This document shows positions 7,782 to 14,472 of a stretch of DNA of 18,048 nucleotides, piece after piece; within the stretch, counting starts at the first letter, position 1, and the number at the start of each line of letters is the position of its first letter. A program made the position numbers and the translations under genes. The notes beneath the pieces were generated by a model. It was not told the DNA's origin and ran no database searches. It worked only from the letters and a program-made list of their open reading frames with translations. The DNA comes from a bacterium (GTDB lineage Bacteria > ARS69), in contig JALGZR010000078.1 in NCBI GenBank assembly GCA_025774805.1, forward strand, positions 1 to 18,048. The letters are read 5' to 3'.

Positions 7782-8736
7782 CGTGGCACCGTGCGCAGGT
7801 GTGGTCGGTGGAATCCACATCATGACATGACAGACAGGTCTCCGGGAATGCCTTGGCCTCGTCCACGTGGGCGCCCCCGGCGAGATCGTTCGCGAACTCG
7901 GGTCCGAACTCGTGCGGCACGGGCACGAGGGCGCGATGGCACTCCGTGCAACTGCGACGCGTCTCGTGGCACACGAGACAATCCTGCCCGAAGGAAGCCT
8001 CGGCCCAGTGCTCGTGGAGCCAGGCGGCGCCGTGCGGGCTGCCGTCCAGAAGGACCCCTTGGTGACAGGCGTCACAGCTCGCCTGCGCGTGACACGATGC
8101 GCAATCCGATGTGCCCACCGCCGCCTCCAGACCGTGATCACGACGCCAGTCGCCCTGCCCGTGGTCGGGGGGAATCGGGTCGCGGCCGAGGTGACAGGCT
8201 CCGCAGTCGAGCGGGCCGCGATGAGCCAGGTGGCACTGCTGACAATCGCTCATCGTGGGAATGAGCGGCTCCGCGCCCCTCGTGCCCTCCGCTGCGGTCA
8301 GGTCACCGTGGCAGAGCTCACAGACGCCGGACTCCCCCGTGTGGTCCCTGTGGGCGAAGCCCTCGTACCGACCGAGCCTCAGCGGCACTGCCTCCGGCTC
8401 TTCGGGGTTCCGGTGGCACGTGCCGCAGGAGTCGTCCTCCTCCAGATCGTGACAGTTCTCACAGGTTTCGTGGTCGGGAACCGATCGCCCGCGGATGCCG
8501 AGCTCCGTGACTCCCGCATGGCACTCCTGGCAGGTCATCTCGCCTTCGACGACGTGCAACGGGTGATCGAACCGGAGGGGGCCGGCGCCGGGATCGGGAA
8601 TGCCGCCCTCCGGGCCGTCGGCCGCTGCGAGAGCAGGTATCGTGACACGGAGGAGAGCCATCGGGATCAAGAGCGCCGCGAGCAGTGCCCGGACCGTCAT
8701 GACGAACGCCGTCCGTCGATCCGGCCTGAGACTCAT
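7774..8736 (-). CDS. Twelve-haem periplasmic cytochrome c
   Basis: A 320-residue protein with twelve CxxCH motifs: C69, C92, C104, C139, C165, C178, C212, C221, C253, C263, C301 and C314. Residues 1-38 form a signal peptide (basic start, hydrophobic RALLAALLIPMALL core, IPALAAA cleavage region), with no lipobox, so a soluble periplasmic location is expected. Histidine pairs such as FDHPLHVVEG before the first haem are reminiscent of c3/c7 cytochromes with bis-His ligation. The ATG at 8736 overlaps the barrel gene stop in an ATGA arrangement, and its own stop overlaps the next cytochrome. In porin-cytochrome complexes a periplasmic multihaem protein plugs the barrel from inside; size, export signal and position all fit that role. 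It could be shifted to the internal Met13 start without changing this. Confidence 0.9.
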   Translation of the reverse strand: MSLRPDRRTAFVMTVRALLAALLIPMALLRVTIPALAAADGPEGGIPDPGAGPLRFDHPLHVVEGEMTCQECHAGVTELGIRGRSVPDHETCENCHDLEEDDSCGTCHRNPEEPEAVPLRLGRYEGFAHRDHTGESGVCELCHGDLTAAEGTRGAEPLIPTMSDCQQCHLAHRGPLDCGACHLGRDPIPPDHGQGDWRRDHGLEAAVGTSDCASCHAQASCDACHQGVLLDGSPHGAAWLHEHWAEASFGQDCLVCHETRRSCTECHRALVPVPHEFGPEFANDLAGGAHVDEAKAFPETCLSCHDVDSTDHTCARCHDD

Positions 8737-10055
8737 CGCGAAGCTCCCGCGCTGTCGAAGCGCCAGGTGACTCCGGCCCGCGCGCGCCGGTCCTGGTCGA
8801 ACTGCGGGGTGCGGTAGACCTGGAACTCGCCGTGGACCGTGAGCGCCGGGTAGTGCGGCGGTGTGTAACGAGTGCCCACGCGGACCGTGACGATGTCGCC
8901 GCTGTCCAGCTCGAACGCGTCCCACTCGGTACTCATGACCGATCCGTAGGCGTGCACGGTGAAACCGCGGCCGGGGGTCGCGCGCAGGCTGGCCCAGGGG
9001 CCCGCCACCCGGGAGTGCCCGCCTCCGCTGAAGCGATAGCCGATGCGACCCCAGGGGCTCGTCAATGCCGGGCCACCCCGAAAGCCGGTCTCTCCGCCGG
9101 CCTCGAGAACCACGCCGTCGAACCCCGCGGCCCAGCCCCCGGCTCCGAGATAGCGATCCAAACCGGCGCGAACGCGGTGCGAGGAGGGAACGTCGAATTC
9201 ACTGAACCACGTGTACTCGTTGCGCGACGGCTTGAGCGCACCGACCTCGGCGAGCACGCCCCAGTCCGCGCTGCGATAGCGCGCCCGGCTGACGACCTTC
9301 CGCAGGAGGTCGCCCCGCGGCCGAAAGTGAGCGACGTTGAGCAGCGTGAGTGAGCGTCCCCAGCGGGACCGGGTGCCGACCCCGACGAGATGGCGCGTGA
9401 CACCCTCCTCGCGCCGCTGCCGAACGTAGGTCAGGTCGATATCGTGGACGGCCGAGAAGAACCGGCGGCGCGGCGCGTATCGGAGCTCGGCGCCGACGCT
9501 GAACGCCTCGTCGGGCTCTTCCAGTTCGAATTCGCGGCTGCGTGGTCCCGCCAGGCCGGCGAACAAGCCGACCCGGAGACGGCGGGAGCGGAGGAGGAGG
9601 TCCACGCCGTCGAACACGCCGACCATCACGCCCCGGTGCAGGAAGAACCGGCCCGCGCGCACGTCCGTGCGTGACCGGAGGCCACCGTGACGCAAGAAGC
9701 CCTTGAGGAGGCGACCGCGCCCTTCGCCGGAGAAGTCGTCGTCGAAACGACTCAGGTGACTGACCGTGCCGTGCAGAGACCAGCGCTCTCCGGGTCCGTA
9801 CAGGGAGAGACGGCCCGTCTGCTCCAGCGCGAGATGATCGGCTCGGGCCGCGTCCTCGTAGCCGAACGCCTCCAGGCCATAGGATCCGAGGAAGCGGAAA
9901 GGGGGAGACCCGGAGATCGGACGGCCGGCGGGGGGGCCCGGGGCCTCACCGTGCTCCGCGGAATCGGCCGCCGTTCCCGCGGAAAGCCCGCCGGCGCGCA
10001 GAAGATGGAGAAGGAGAACGACGCAGGATGCGGCCGACCGACGGCTGACGGACAT
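8733..10055 (-). CDS. Outer-membrane beta-barrel protein, porin of a cytochrome conduit
   Basis: A 440-residue protein from ATG 10055 with a GGGAGGG ribosome site a few bases upstream. Residues 1-29 form a signal peptide. The rest is alternating polar/hydrophobic segments separated by charged turns, for example TDVRAGRFFLHRG, RLRVGLFAGLAG and GFTVHAYGSVMS. The final strand AGVTWRF resembles a barrel-terminal signal, followed by a short tail. There is no cysteine in the mature part and no haem motif. No specific family could be recognised from sequence alone; it is shorter than MtrB (~700 residues) and within the range of the Geobacter conduit porins. The decisive evidence is context: it heads an operon whose next two genes, overlapping by four and eight bases, are a periplasmic and a lipoprotein multihaem cytochrome. 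The role as an electron-conduit sheath is inferred. Confidence 0.75.
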   Translation of the reverse strand: MSVSRRSAASCVVLLLHLLRAGGLSAGTAADSAEHGEAPGPPAGRPISGSPPFRFLGSYGLEAFGYEDAARADHLALEQTGRLSLYGPGERWSLHGTVSHLSRFDDDFSGEGRGRLLKGFLRHGGLRSRTDVRAGRFFLHRGVMVGVFDGVDLLLRSRRLRVGLFAGLAGPRSREFELEEPDEAFSVGAELRYAPRRRFFSAVHDIDLTYVRQRREEGVTRHLVGVGTRSRWGRSLTLLNVAHFRPRGDLLRKVVSRARYRSADWGVLAEVGALKPSRNEYTWFSEFDVPSSHRVRAGLDRYLGAGGWAAGFDGVVLEAGGETGFRGGPALTSPWGRIGYRFSGGGHSRVAGPWASLRATPGRGFTVHAYGSVMSTEWDAFELDSGDIVTVRVGTRYTPPHYPALTVHGEFQVYRTPQFDQDRRARAGVTWRFDSAGASR

Positions 10056-10152
10056 CTGCCCTCCCCACACCACCGTCCCACGACCCCGACAGGTCCGCCA
10101 CAGTGTCCGCCGCGTCGGCGCGCAGCTGATCTCCCGGGACCTTTTCGCGATC

Positions 10153-10180
10153 ACTCTACCACGATGAGATTCGATGCCAA
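10153..10180 (-). promoter_or_regulatory. Candidate promoter of the barrel-cytochrome operon
   Basis: On the minus strand TTGGCA (10180-10175) and TAGAGT (10158-10153) are separated by 16 bases, matching sigma-70-type elements at five and four of six positions. Transcription would begin near 10146 and leave a leader of about 90 bases before the barrel gene. Nothing else in 10056-10283 looks like a gene. Confidence 0.4.
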
Positions 10181-10283
10181 GGTCGGACTGAGGAAGTCCC
10201 GCAGGGTCTCGTCTACCGGTGCTCGCCGGGGATGACGTTCGCAGGGCCGATCCCGGACGTCGGACCTGCCCCGGATCCCCCGG

Positions 10284-10856
10284 CTACTCCTTCCGTCGCA
10301 GCCGGTAGGCCCGGGCCTTTTCCCGATTGCCGCAGATGCTCATCGAGCACCAGCTGGAGGAGCGGTTCTTCGAGTGGTCGTAGAAAACCCACTGGCAGGT
10401 GTCCCGGCGGCATGCCTTGAGACGCGGCCACGTGCCATCGACCATCGACGCGTAGACGATACCGAGGATCCCGGCCACGGCGCCGTCCACGCCGGACAGC
10501 ATCGGCTCGAGCCGGGCGCGCCCGTCGCCTTCGAAGCGCAGCGTCAGCCGGAGACCTTCCGCGAGGCGATTGAGCTTTCGCACGGCCTCGTCGTCGGGGA
10601 CACCCTCGTGATTCGCGAAGGCGAGAGCCCGGAGCGCCTCGCGCACCTGGATCACCAGGCGCAGATCCCCCTCGCTCACCGAGTCCCCTTCCGCGATCAG
10701 CTCCCGCTCCAGCAACCACCGACGCAGGGAGCGGACATCCCCGGTCCGATCCTGACCGCCCTCCAGATCGATCGTGTTCACGAAGGACTGGACCCGCCGG
10801 AGCGCGCCGGGGGCCGGCGTCCGCCCGCCGGGCTCCCTCTCTTGTGTCCTCTCCAT
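10284..10856 (-). CDS. CGNR zinc-finger protein with ABATE-type N-terminal domain, putative regulator
   Basis: A 190-residue protein. The C-terminus holds the signature of the CGNR family: ACRRDTCQWVFYDHSKNRSS followed by WCSMSICGNREKARAYRLRRK, in which Cys pairs and the CGNR tetrapeptide form a zinc-binding, probably DNA-binding, element. The N-terminal two thirds correspond to the helical stress-induced/ABATE domain (FVNTIDLEGG, then an RSLRRWLLERELI helix and a VREALRAL helix). These proteins are regarded as likely transcription regulators; ligands are mostly unknown. I chose ATG at 10856; a TTG at 10865 would add three residues. It lies divergent from a QueG-like gene and downstream of nothing, suggesting it regulates itself and/or that neighbour. 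No relation to the conduit operon is shown beyond adjacency. Confidence 0.88.
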   Translation of the reverse strand: MERTQEREPGGRTPAPGALRRVQSFVNTIDLEGGQDRTGDVRSLRRWLLERELIAEGDSVSEGDLRLVIQVREALRALAFANHEGVPDDEAVRKLNRLAEGLRLTLRFEGDGRARLEPMLSGVDGAVAGILGIVYASMVDGTWPRLKACRRDTCQWVFYDHSKNRSSSWCSMSICGNREKARAYRLRRKE

Positions 10857-10863
10857 GCCAACC

Positions 10864-10893
10864 AATCTAGGCCGGACACAGGTTAGGGGTCAA
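10864..10893 (-). promoter_or_regulatory. Candidate promoter for the CGNR gene, giving a leaderless transcript
   Basis: On the minus strand TTGACC (10893-10888) and TAGATT (10869-10864) are 18 bases apart. The predicted transcription start falls at about 10857, on or next to the ATG at 10856, and no ribosome site is visible ahead of that ATG. A leaderless message would explain both observations. Confidence 0.4.
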
Positions 10894-10927
10894 ACCATCT
10901 GTGGCAATGAATCACCATCATTCCATC

Positions 10928-10968
10928 TTGACAGGTGATGATCACCCTCATACTCTTCATACAGGTGA
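10928..10968 (+). promoter_or_regulatory. Promoter and operator region of the QueG-like gene
   Basis: TTGACA (10928-10933) is a perfect -35; seventeen bases later lies TACTCT (10951-10956), a weak -10, as expected of a regulated promoter. A perfect palindrome GGTGAT-G-ATCACC (10934-10946) fills most of the spacer. ACAGGTGA is directly repeated at 10931-10938 and 10961-10968, thirty bases apart, close to three helical turns, so the two copies face the same side of the DNA. The divergently encoded CGNR protein is an obvious candidate binder, but this is inference. Confidence 0.5.
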
Positions 10969-10995
10969 CGTATCCGCCCCGGCCCGGAGGTCCTC

Positions 10996-11958
10996 ATGTC
11001 CCCGAACCTCGCAACCGACCTGTTTTCAATGGTTTCCGCTCGCCTCGCCGGAGCCGGGCACCGGGCCCGCGCCGTCGGGGTCAAGCGCATCGGCGAACTG
11101 GCGGAGGAGATCGCGGCACGCCGCGAACGCGGCGAGGTCGACCCGACCTTTTACCGCGATCGGCTCAGCGGCTTCGCGGCCCGCGGGGCGGGCGAGTTCT
11201 CACGACCTCTTGACGGCGCGCTCCGGACACCCCCTCCCTCCCGCTCCGTGATCGTGGTCGCTACCGCGCAACCGACGCTTCGGGTCACGTTCGAACGCGA
11301 CGGGTCGCGCCACGCGGCGATCATCCCCCCCACGTACTGCGACGGCAGCGATCGCCGCGTTCGAGATCTCCTCCTCGCTGCGCTCCGACCCCACGGGTAC
11401 CGAGTCGAGCGGACCGGCGTACCCGTGAAGCTCCTCGCCGTCCGCAGCGGGCTGGCCGAGTACGGCAGGAACAACATCACTTACATCGAGGGGCTGGGCA
11501 GCTTCTTCCGTCTGACGGCGTTCGTCACCGACGCGCCGCTCGTCGAGACCGAGTGGATACGACCGCGCCTGGCGGCCCCATGCGAACATTGCTCCGCCTG
11601 TCGGGCGCGGTGTCCCACGGGCGCCATCGGCTCGGACCGCGTCCTGCTCCGCGCCGAGAAGTGCCTCACGTTCCACAATGAAAGCGACGCCCCTTTCCCC
11701 GAATGGATCGATCCCGCGTGGCATCACTGCTTGATCGGATGCATGCGCTGCCAGGTGGTCTGTCCGATGAACCGAGAGTGCATCCACTGGACGGAGGACT
11801 CGGAAGCGTTCACCGCAGAGGAGACCGCACAGATCCTGCAGGAGGAGGGCACCGGGAAGCTCGGACGCCCGGCCCGGGAGAAGCTGCGCCGGGTCGGCCT
11901 GCTGGATGACGTCCGGCAACTCGGGCGGAACCTGCGAGCGGTCATCGATCGCCGCTGA
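10996..11958 (+). CDS. QueG-like double-[4Fe-4S] protein (epoxyqueuosine-reductase-related)
   Basis: A 320-residue cytoplasmic protein starting at ATG 10996, with GGAGG six bases upstream. GLAEYGRNNITYIEGLGSFF (about 152-171) corresponds to the G-x-x-G-x-x-x-x corrinoid-binding region of QueG and reductive dehalogenases. The ferredoxin part has C196/C199/C202/C206 and C223, then C245/C249/C252/C256, enough for two [4Fe-4S] clusters. QueG itself reduces epoxyqueuosine to queuosine in tRNA with cobalamin, but it usually has GWIGKNT-type motifs and often a C-terminal HEAT domain, absent here. This is therefore better called a QueG paralogue, of which many are uncharacterised. The end (PAREKLRRVGLLDDVRQLGRNLRAVI) is helical. 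It is transcribed alone from a promoter with clear operator-like repeats, so a regulated rather than housekeeping job is likely. Confidence 0.75.
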   Translation: MSPNLATDLFSMVSARLAGAGHRARAVGVKRIGELAEEIAARRERGEVDPTFYRDRLSGFAARGAGEFSRPLDGALRTPPPSRSVIVVATAQPTLRVTFERDGSRHAAIIPPTYCDGSDRRVRDLLLAALRPHGYRVERTGVPVKLLAVRSGLAEYGRNNITYIEGLGSFFRLTAFVTDAPLVETEWIRPRLAAPCEHCSACRARCPTGAIGSDRVLLRAEKCLTFHNESDAPFPEWIDPAWHHCLIGCMRCQVVCPMNRECIHWTEDSEAFTAEETAQILQEEGTGKLGRPAREKLRRVGLLDDVRQLGRNLRAVIDRR

Positions 11959-12233
11959 AATCGGGCGGGTCGGCACCGCCATGAAGAACGAGAACCGCGA
12001 GTCAGGAACGGAACCGGCGGCCGAGTCCCCGGAGAATCATCCTCACTCCGTCCGTCGCCGCCGAGTTCACGAGCGTCGGATCCATTGTTCGTACCATTCG
12101 ATCTTCGTTTCCTCGGAAAGGGCGACCTCCGGACTGGCGAAAGACCCGATCATCGGTCATGCTATGGGTACCATTCGGTCGATCCCCACTTCGTACCGAA
12201 GGTCCCCACCTCACTTCGAAGGAGAGTGCACGA
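11959..12233. other. Intergenic region with possible promoter and palindrome
   Basis: 275 bases between the QueG-like gene and the small barrel gene. CCGAT-C-ATCGG (12146-12156) is a perfect palindrome just upstream of TGCTATGGG, a possible extended -10 (TATGGG at 12164-12169), without a good -35. GTACCATTCG occurs twice, at 12091-12100 and 12168-12177. No coding region is convincing here. Confidence 0.35.
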
Positions 12234-12503
12234 ATGGCAACCCTTTTCGTTCGACATGACGTCGCGGACTTTGGAAAGTGGAAGGCGGAATACGACGCGT
12301 TCGAGGCCGACCGCCGCGACATGGGAGTGACCGCGCACGGTGTCTACCGGGATGACGGGCGTCCCAACAGTGTCACCGCCTACCACGATTTCAAGAGCAT
12401 GGACGCAGCGAAGGCCTTTGCCTCCAGCTCCCGGCTGAAGCAGGCCATGAAGAGAGCGGGCGTCTCGAGCGAGCCCGAGATCTGGTTCGGAAACCGGGTC
12501 TAG
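12234..12503 (+). CDS. Small dimeric alpha/beta-barrel protein (antibiotic-biosynthesis-monooxygenase-like fold)
   Basis: An 89-residue soluble protein starting at ATG 12234; AAGGAG lies about ten bases upstream. The pattern of a first strand (TLFVRHDV), a helix with FGKWKAEYDAFEADRR, a strand (VTAHGVYRD), a strand with SVTAYHDFKSMDAAKAFA, a second helix and a final strand EIWFGNRV is that of dimeric ferredoxin-like alpha/beta barrels such as ABM and cyclase-like proteins. The DFGKWKAEYD lead is common in short proteins of this group with no assigned reaction. There are no obvious catalytic residues I can name, and the gene stands alone between a divergent-promoter region and a hairpin terminator. 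Function unknown; small-molecule binding or monooxygenase activity is possible. Confidence 0.75.
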   Translation: MATLFVRHDVADFGKWKAEYDAFEADRRDMGVTAHGVYRDDGRPNSVTAYHDFKSMDAAKAFASSSRLKQAMKRAGVSSEPEIWFGNRV

Positions 12504-12531
12504 CCCCCTCGACCGCCGTTCCGAATCGAAG

Positions 12532-12563
12532 GAAGGCCCGCAGGTCACGACCTGTGGGCCTTC
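12532..12563. terminator. Hairpin terminator between convergent genes
   Basis: GAAGGCCCGCAGGT and ACCTGTGGGCCTTC pair over 14 bases (one G-T wobble) around a four-base loop. It sits between the stop of the small barrel gene (12503) and the stop of the propeller gene (12605), so it can serve both. No T-run follows on either strand, so termination may depend on the very strong stem or another factor. Confidence 0.7.
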
Positions 12564-12604
12564 GCGCACCGAGCCGGCTTTCCCCGTAGCCGGGCCGTCT
12601 CCTG

Positions 12605-14029
12605 TCACCTCACCCGCACGACTTTCTGCGTCCTCATCTCCCCGCCGACCTCCAGTCCCAGAAAGTAGATGCCGGCCGCGGCCTTGGCCGCCCGATCGTC
12701 CCTCCCGTCCCAGCTCGTCACGTGCCGGCCGGCATCGCGCCGTCCTTCGTCCAGGGATCGTACGACTCTGCCGACCACGTCATACACCGCAAGCCGGACA
12801 TCGGCGGCTTCGGTCAGGAAGTACCTCACGCTCGTGGAGGAGTCGAACGGATTGGGCCGGACGTTCAAGCTCGGCCCGCCCGCCCCGGCGACGTCTCCGA
12901 CGCCGGTGGGAGTGCCGGCCGCCTGTGCCTGGACGGCGACGACGTTCACGTTCGTGCCGGTCACGGGGAAGCTGCCCGCGACGGTGTCGGTCGTCAGGTC
13001 GATCCGGTAGACGAGATTGCCCGCGGTCGTGGTTCCGCCGGCCACGTAGGCGGTCTCCTGATCGTCGAGAATGTCGACGTCCCGGGGGTCGGCCGTGGCG
13101 TCCAGGAACAGGGCCGTGATCGCGCCACTCCCGGTCTCGATGACGTACGCCTCGTGGCTGTCCTCGCACGCGACGACGAGCTTGTCACCGTCTTCCGTGA
13201 TGTCGATGCCCCACGGATCGTCCCCCACGGACCACACGTTGACCTGGGTCAGCCGGCCCGGATCGATGACCCGGACCTGATCGGTACCGCGATCGGTCAC
13301 GTAGATGTCCTGTCCATCGGGTGAGACGACCAGCTGCCAGAGGCTGTTGCCGAGGGTGACCTGGTTCAGAATGGCGGACCCGTCCGGGGCGATCTCGTAG
13401 AGATCGTCCCCGTACCAGTCCACCAGATAGAAGTTGCCGCTCACGGGATCGAGGGCGATGTTGCCCGCGCCGAGGTACGTCGTGGGGACGGACAGGGAGT
13501 CGGTGACCGCGTAGGTCGTCGTGCTGATGATCTTGATCTCCTCGGTGTCGCGACACGGAACCAGCGCCTTCGATCCATCCTTCGAAAACGCGATCGAGAC
13601 CGGGTACTCGCCCACGGCGATCCGATGGCTGATCGTGTTCGTCGCGCGGTCGATCACGATCACCCCGTCTCCGGACGCGCCGGGGATCCAGACTTCGGTG
13701 CCCGCCGGATTCAGGGTGGCGTCGTAGGGGTAGTTCCCCTCGGGGAGCAGCCCGATCGCCGGTCCGGCGACGTGCGTGTCGAGATCGAACGGTGCGCAGT
13801 TGTCCGACGTGCTGCAGCCGGCGAACCCGTCGTTCGGGCGGCGGAGCGAGCGAGGACCGGCCGGCACGAGATCACCGGGGAGCGACTCCTCCGGACGCAC
13901 GGTGAGGATCGTGCCGCGGATGGGATCGAGAATCGTCGTGTCGTCGATACGGATCGGGTCGATCCCGAAGCCGACGGATGCGAAGAGACAGGGGAGAAGC
14001 ACCGTAAGAGCCAGGGCCGAGCGTCGCAT
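12605..14029 (-). CDS. Secreted YVTN-type beta-propeller protein with FlgD-like/type-A sorting C-terminus
   Basis: A 474-residue protein from ATG 14029, with GGAGG six bases upstream. Residues 1-22 are a signal peptide. About 95-375 contain repeated propeller blades of the YVTN/NHL kind: GTEVWIPGASGDGVIVIDRATN, EYPVSIAFSKDGSKALVPCRDTEEIKII, WQLVVSPDGQDIYVTDRGTDQVRVID and similar, roughly 40-45 residues each, enough for about six or seven blades. Residues 388-474 (NVRPNPFDSSTSVRYFL, LAVYDVVGRVVRSL, AAGIYFLGLEVGG) form the FlgD-Ig-like domain that often ends secreted proteins in FCB-group bacteria, where related domains act as type IX secretion signals. C72/C78 before the propeller may form a disulfide. 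It is probably surface or extracellular; ligand unknown. It has no haem motif, so a direct part in electron transfer is not indicated. Confidence 0.85.
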   Translation of the reverse strand: MRRSALALTVLLPCLFASVGFGIDPIRIDDTTILDPIRGTILTVRPEESLPGDLVPAGPRSLRRPNDGFAGCSTSDNCAPFDLDTHVAGPAIGLLPEGNYPYDATLNPAGTEVWIPGASGDGVIVIDRATNTISHRIAVGEYPVSIAFSKDGSKALVPCRDTEEIKIISTTTYAVTDSLSVPTTYLGAGNIALDPVSGNFYLVDWYGDDLYEIAPDGSAILNQVTLGNSLWQLVVSPDGQDIYVTDRGTDQVRVIDPGRLTQVNVWSVGDDPWGIDITEDGDKLVVACEDSHEAYVIETGSGAITALFLDATADPRDVDILDDQETAYVAGGTTTAGNLVYRIDLTTDTVAGSFPVTGTNVNVVAVQAQAAGTPTGVGDVAGAGGPSLNVRPNPFDSSTSVRYFLTEAADVRLAVYDVVGRVVRSLDEGRRDAGRHVTSWDGRDDRAAKAAAGIYFLGLEVGGEMRTQKVVRVR

Positions 14030-14044
14030 GGAAGCCTCCGGGCG

Positions 14045-14100
14045 CGGGAGTCGAGTCAGCAGTCGACCTACCGGGTGATTATGCCAGAAGACGACTCCCG
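14045..14100 (-). promoter_or_regulatory. Candidate promoter of the propeller gene, flanked by a 9-bp inverted repeat
   Basis: On the minus strand TGG-CATAAT (14086-14078) fits an extended -10; the -35 is poor. A perfect inverted repeat, CGGGAGTCG (14045-14053) and CGACTCCCG (14092-14100), brackets the element with 38 bases between arms. Only one arm would be in the transcript, so if meaningful it works at DNA level. Confidence 0.35.
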
Positions 14101-14151
14101 GGCGTGCCACCGCGATCTCCGGCGCTTCCCCCCGCGGCCCCCGCTCCCGCC

Positions 14152-14181
14152 TTGCTCCCCCACGGGCTACCTCTCTATATT
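14152..14181 (+). promoter_or_regulatory. Candidate promoter of the moaDEA operon
   Basis: TTGCTC (14152-14157) and TATATT (14176-14181) are 18 bases apart, in an otherwise very GC-rich stretch. Transcription would start near 14188, downstream of the ATG at 14184, which supports GTG at 14211 as the moaD start. Confidence 0.45.
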
Positions 14182-14210
14182 GGATGATCATCCGAGCGGG
14201 GGGAGCTGCG

Positions 14211-14465
14211 GTGCCCAAGCGAACGATCCGGGTGGAGCTGCACGCGATGGCGGCCGACCTTGCCGGGGCCGGCAGCGCCGATCTCCAGGTCGAAGCCGAC
14301 GCCACCGGGGACGACGTGAAGAGGGCGCTGGCCGCCCTTCACCCCGCTCTGGAAGAGATTCTGTCGGTTTCGGCCCTCGCCACGGAGGTCGAGTACCTGC
14401 ACGACTCGGCCCGCGTCGGCGACTCCGCCCGATTCCACCTCGTGCCGCCCGTCAGCGGGGGGTAG
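14211..14465 (+). CDS. moaD: MoaD/ThiS-family sulfur carrier, small subunit of molybdopterin synthase
   Basis: An 84-residue ubiquitin-like protein that ends in Gly-Gly, the C-terminus that is adenylated and thiocarboxylated to donate sulfur for molybdopterin. The fold pattern fits MoaD: first strand RTIRVELHAMAADLAG, middle helix DDVKRALAALHPALEEIL, and the final FHLVPPVSGG stretch with the usual acidic/aromatic lead. GTG at 14211 was chosen because GGGGGGAG lies just upstream and the likely transcription start is downstream of the ATG at 14184. The stop is seven bases ahead of moaE, its partner subunit. ThiS is an alternative for an isolated gene, but the moaE and moaA neighbours settle it. 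Confidence 0.9.
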   Translation: MPKRTIRVELHAMAADLAGAGSADLQVEADATGDDVKRALAALHPALEEILSVSALATEVEYLHDSARVGDSARFHLVPPVSGG

Positions 14466-14472
14466 ACGCTTC

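Noticed and set aside
6237-8264. A 675-codon plus-strand open frame across the cytochrome genes.
   Set aside because: It starts inside the TorD gene and runs antisense to 21 haem motifs; its composition is arginine-rich shadow sequence.
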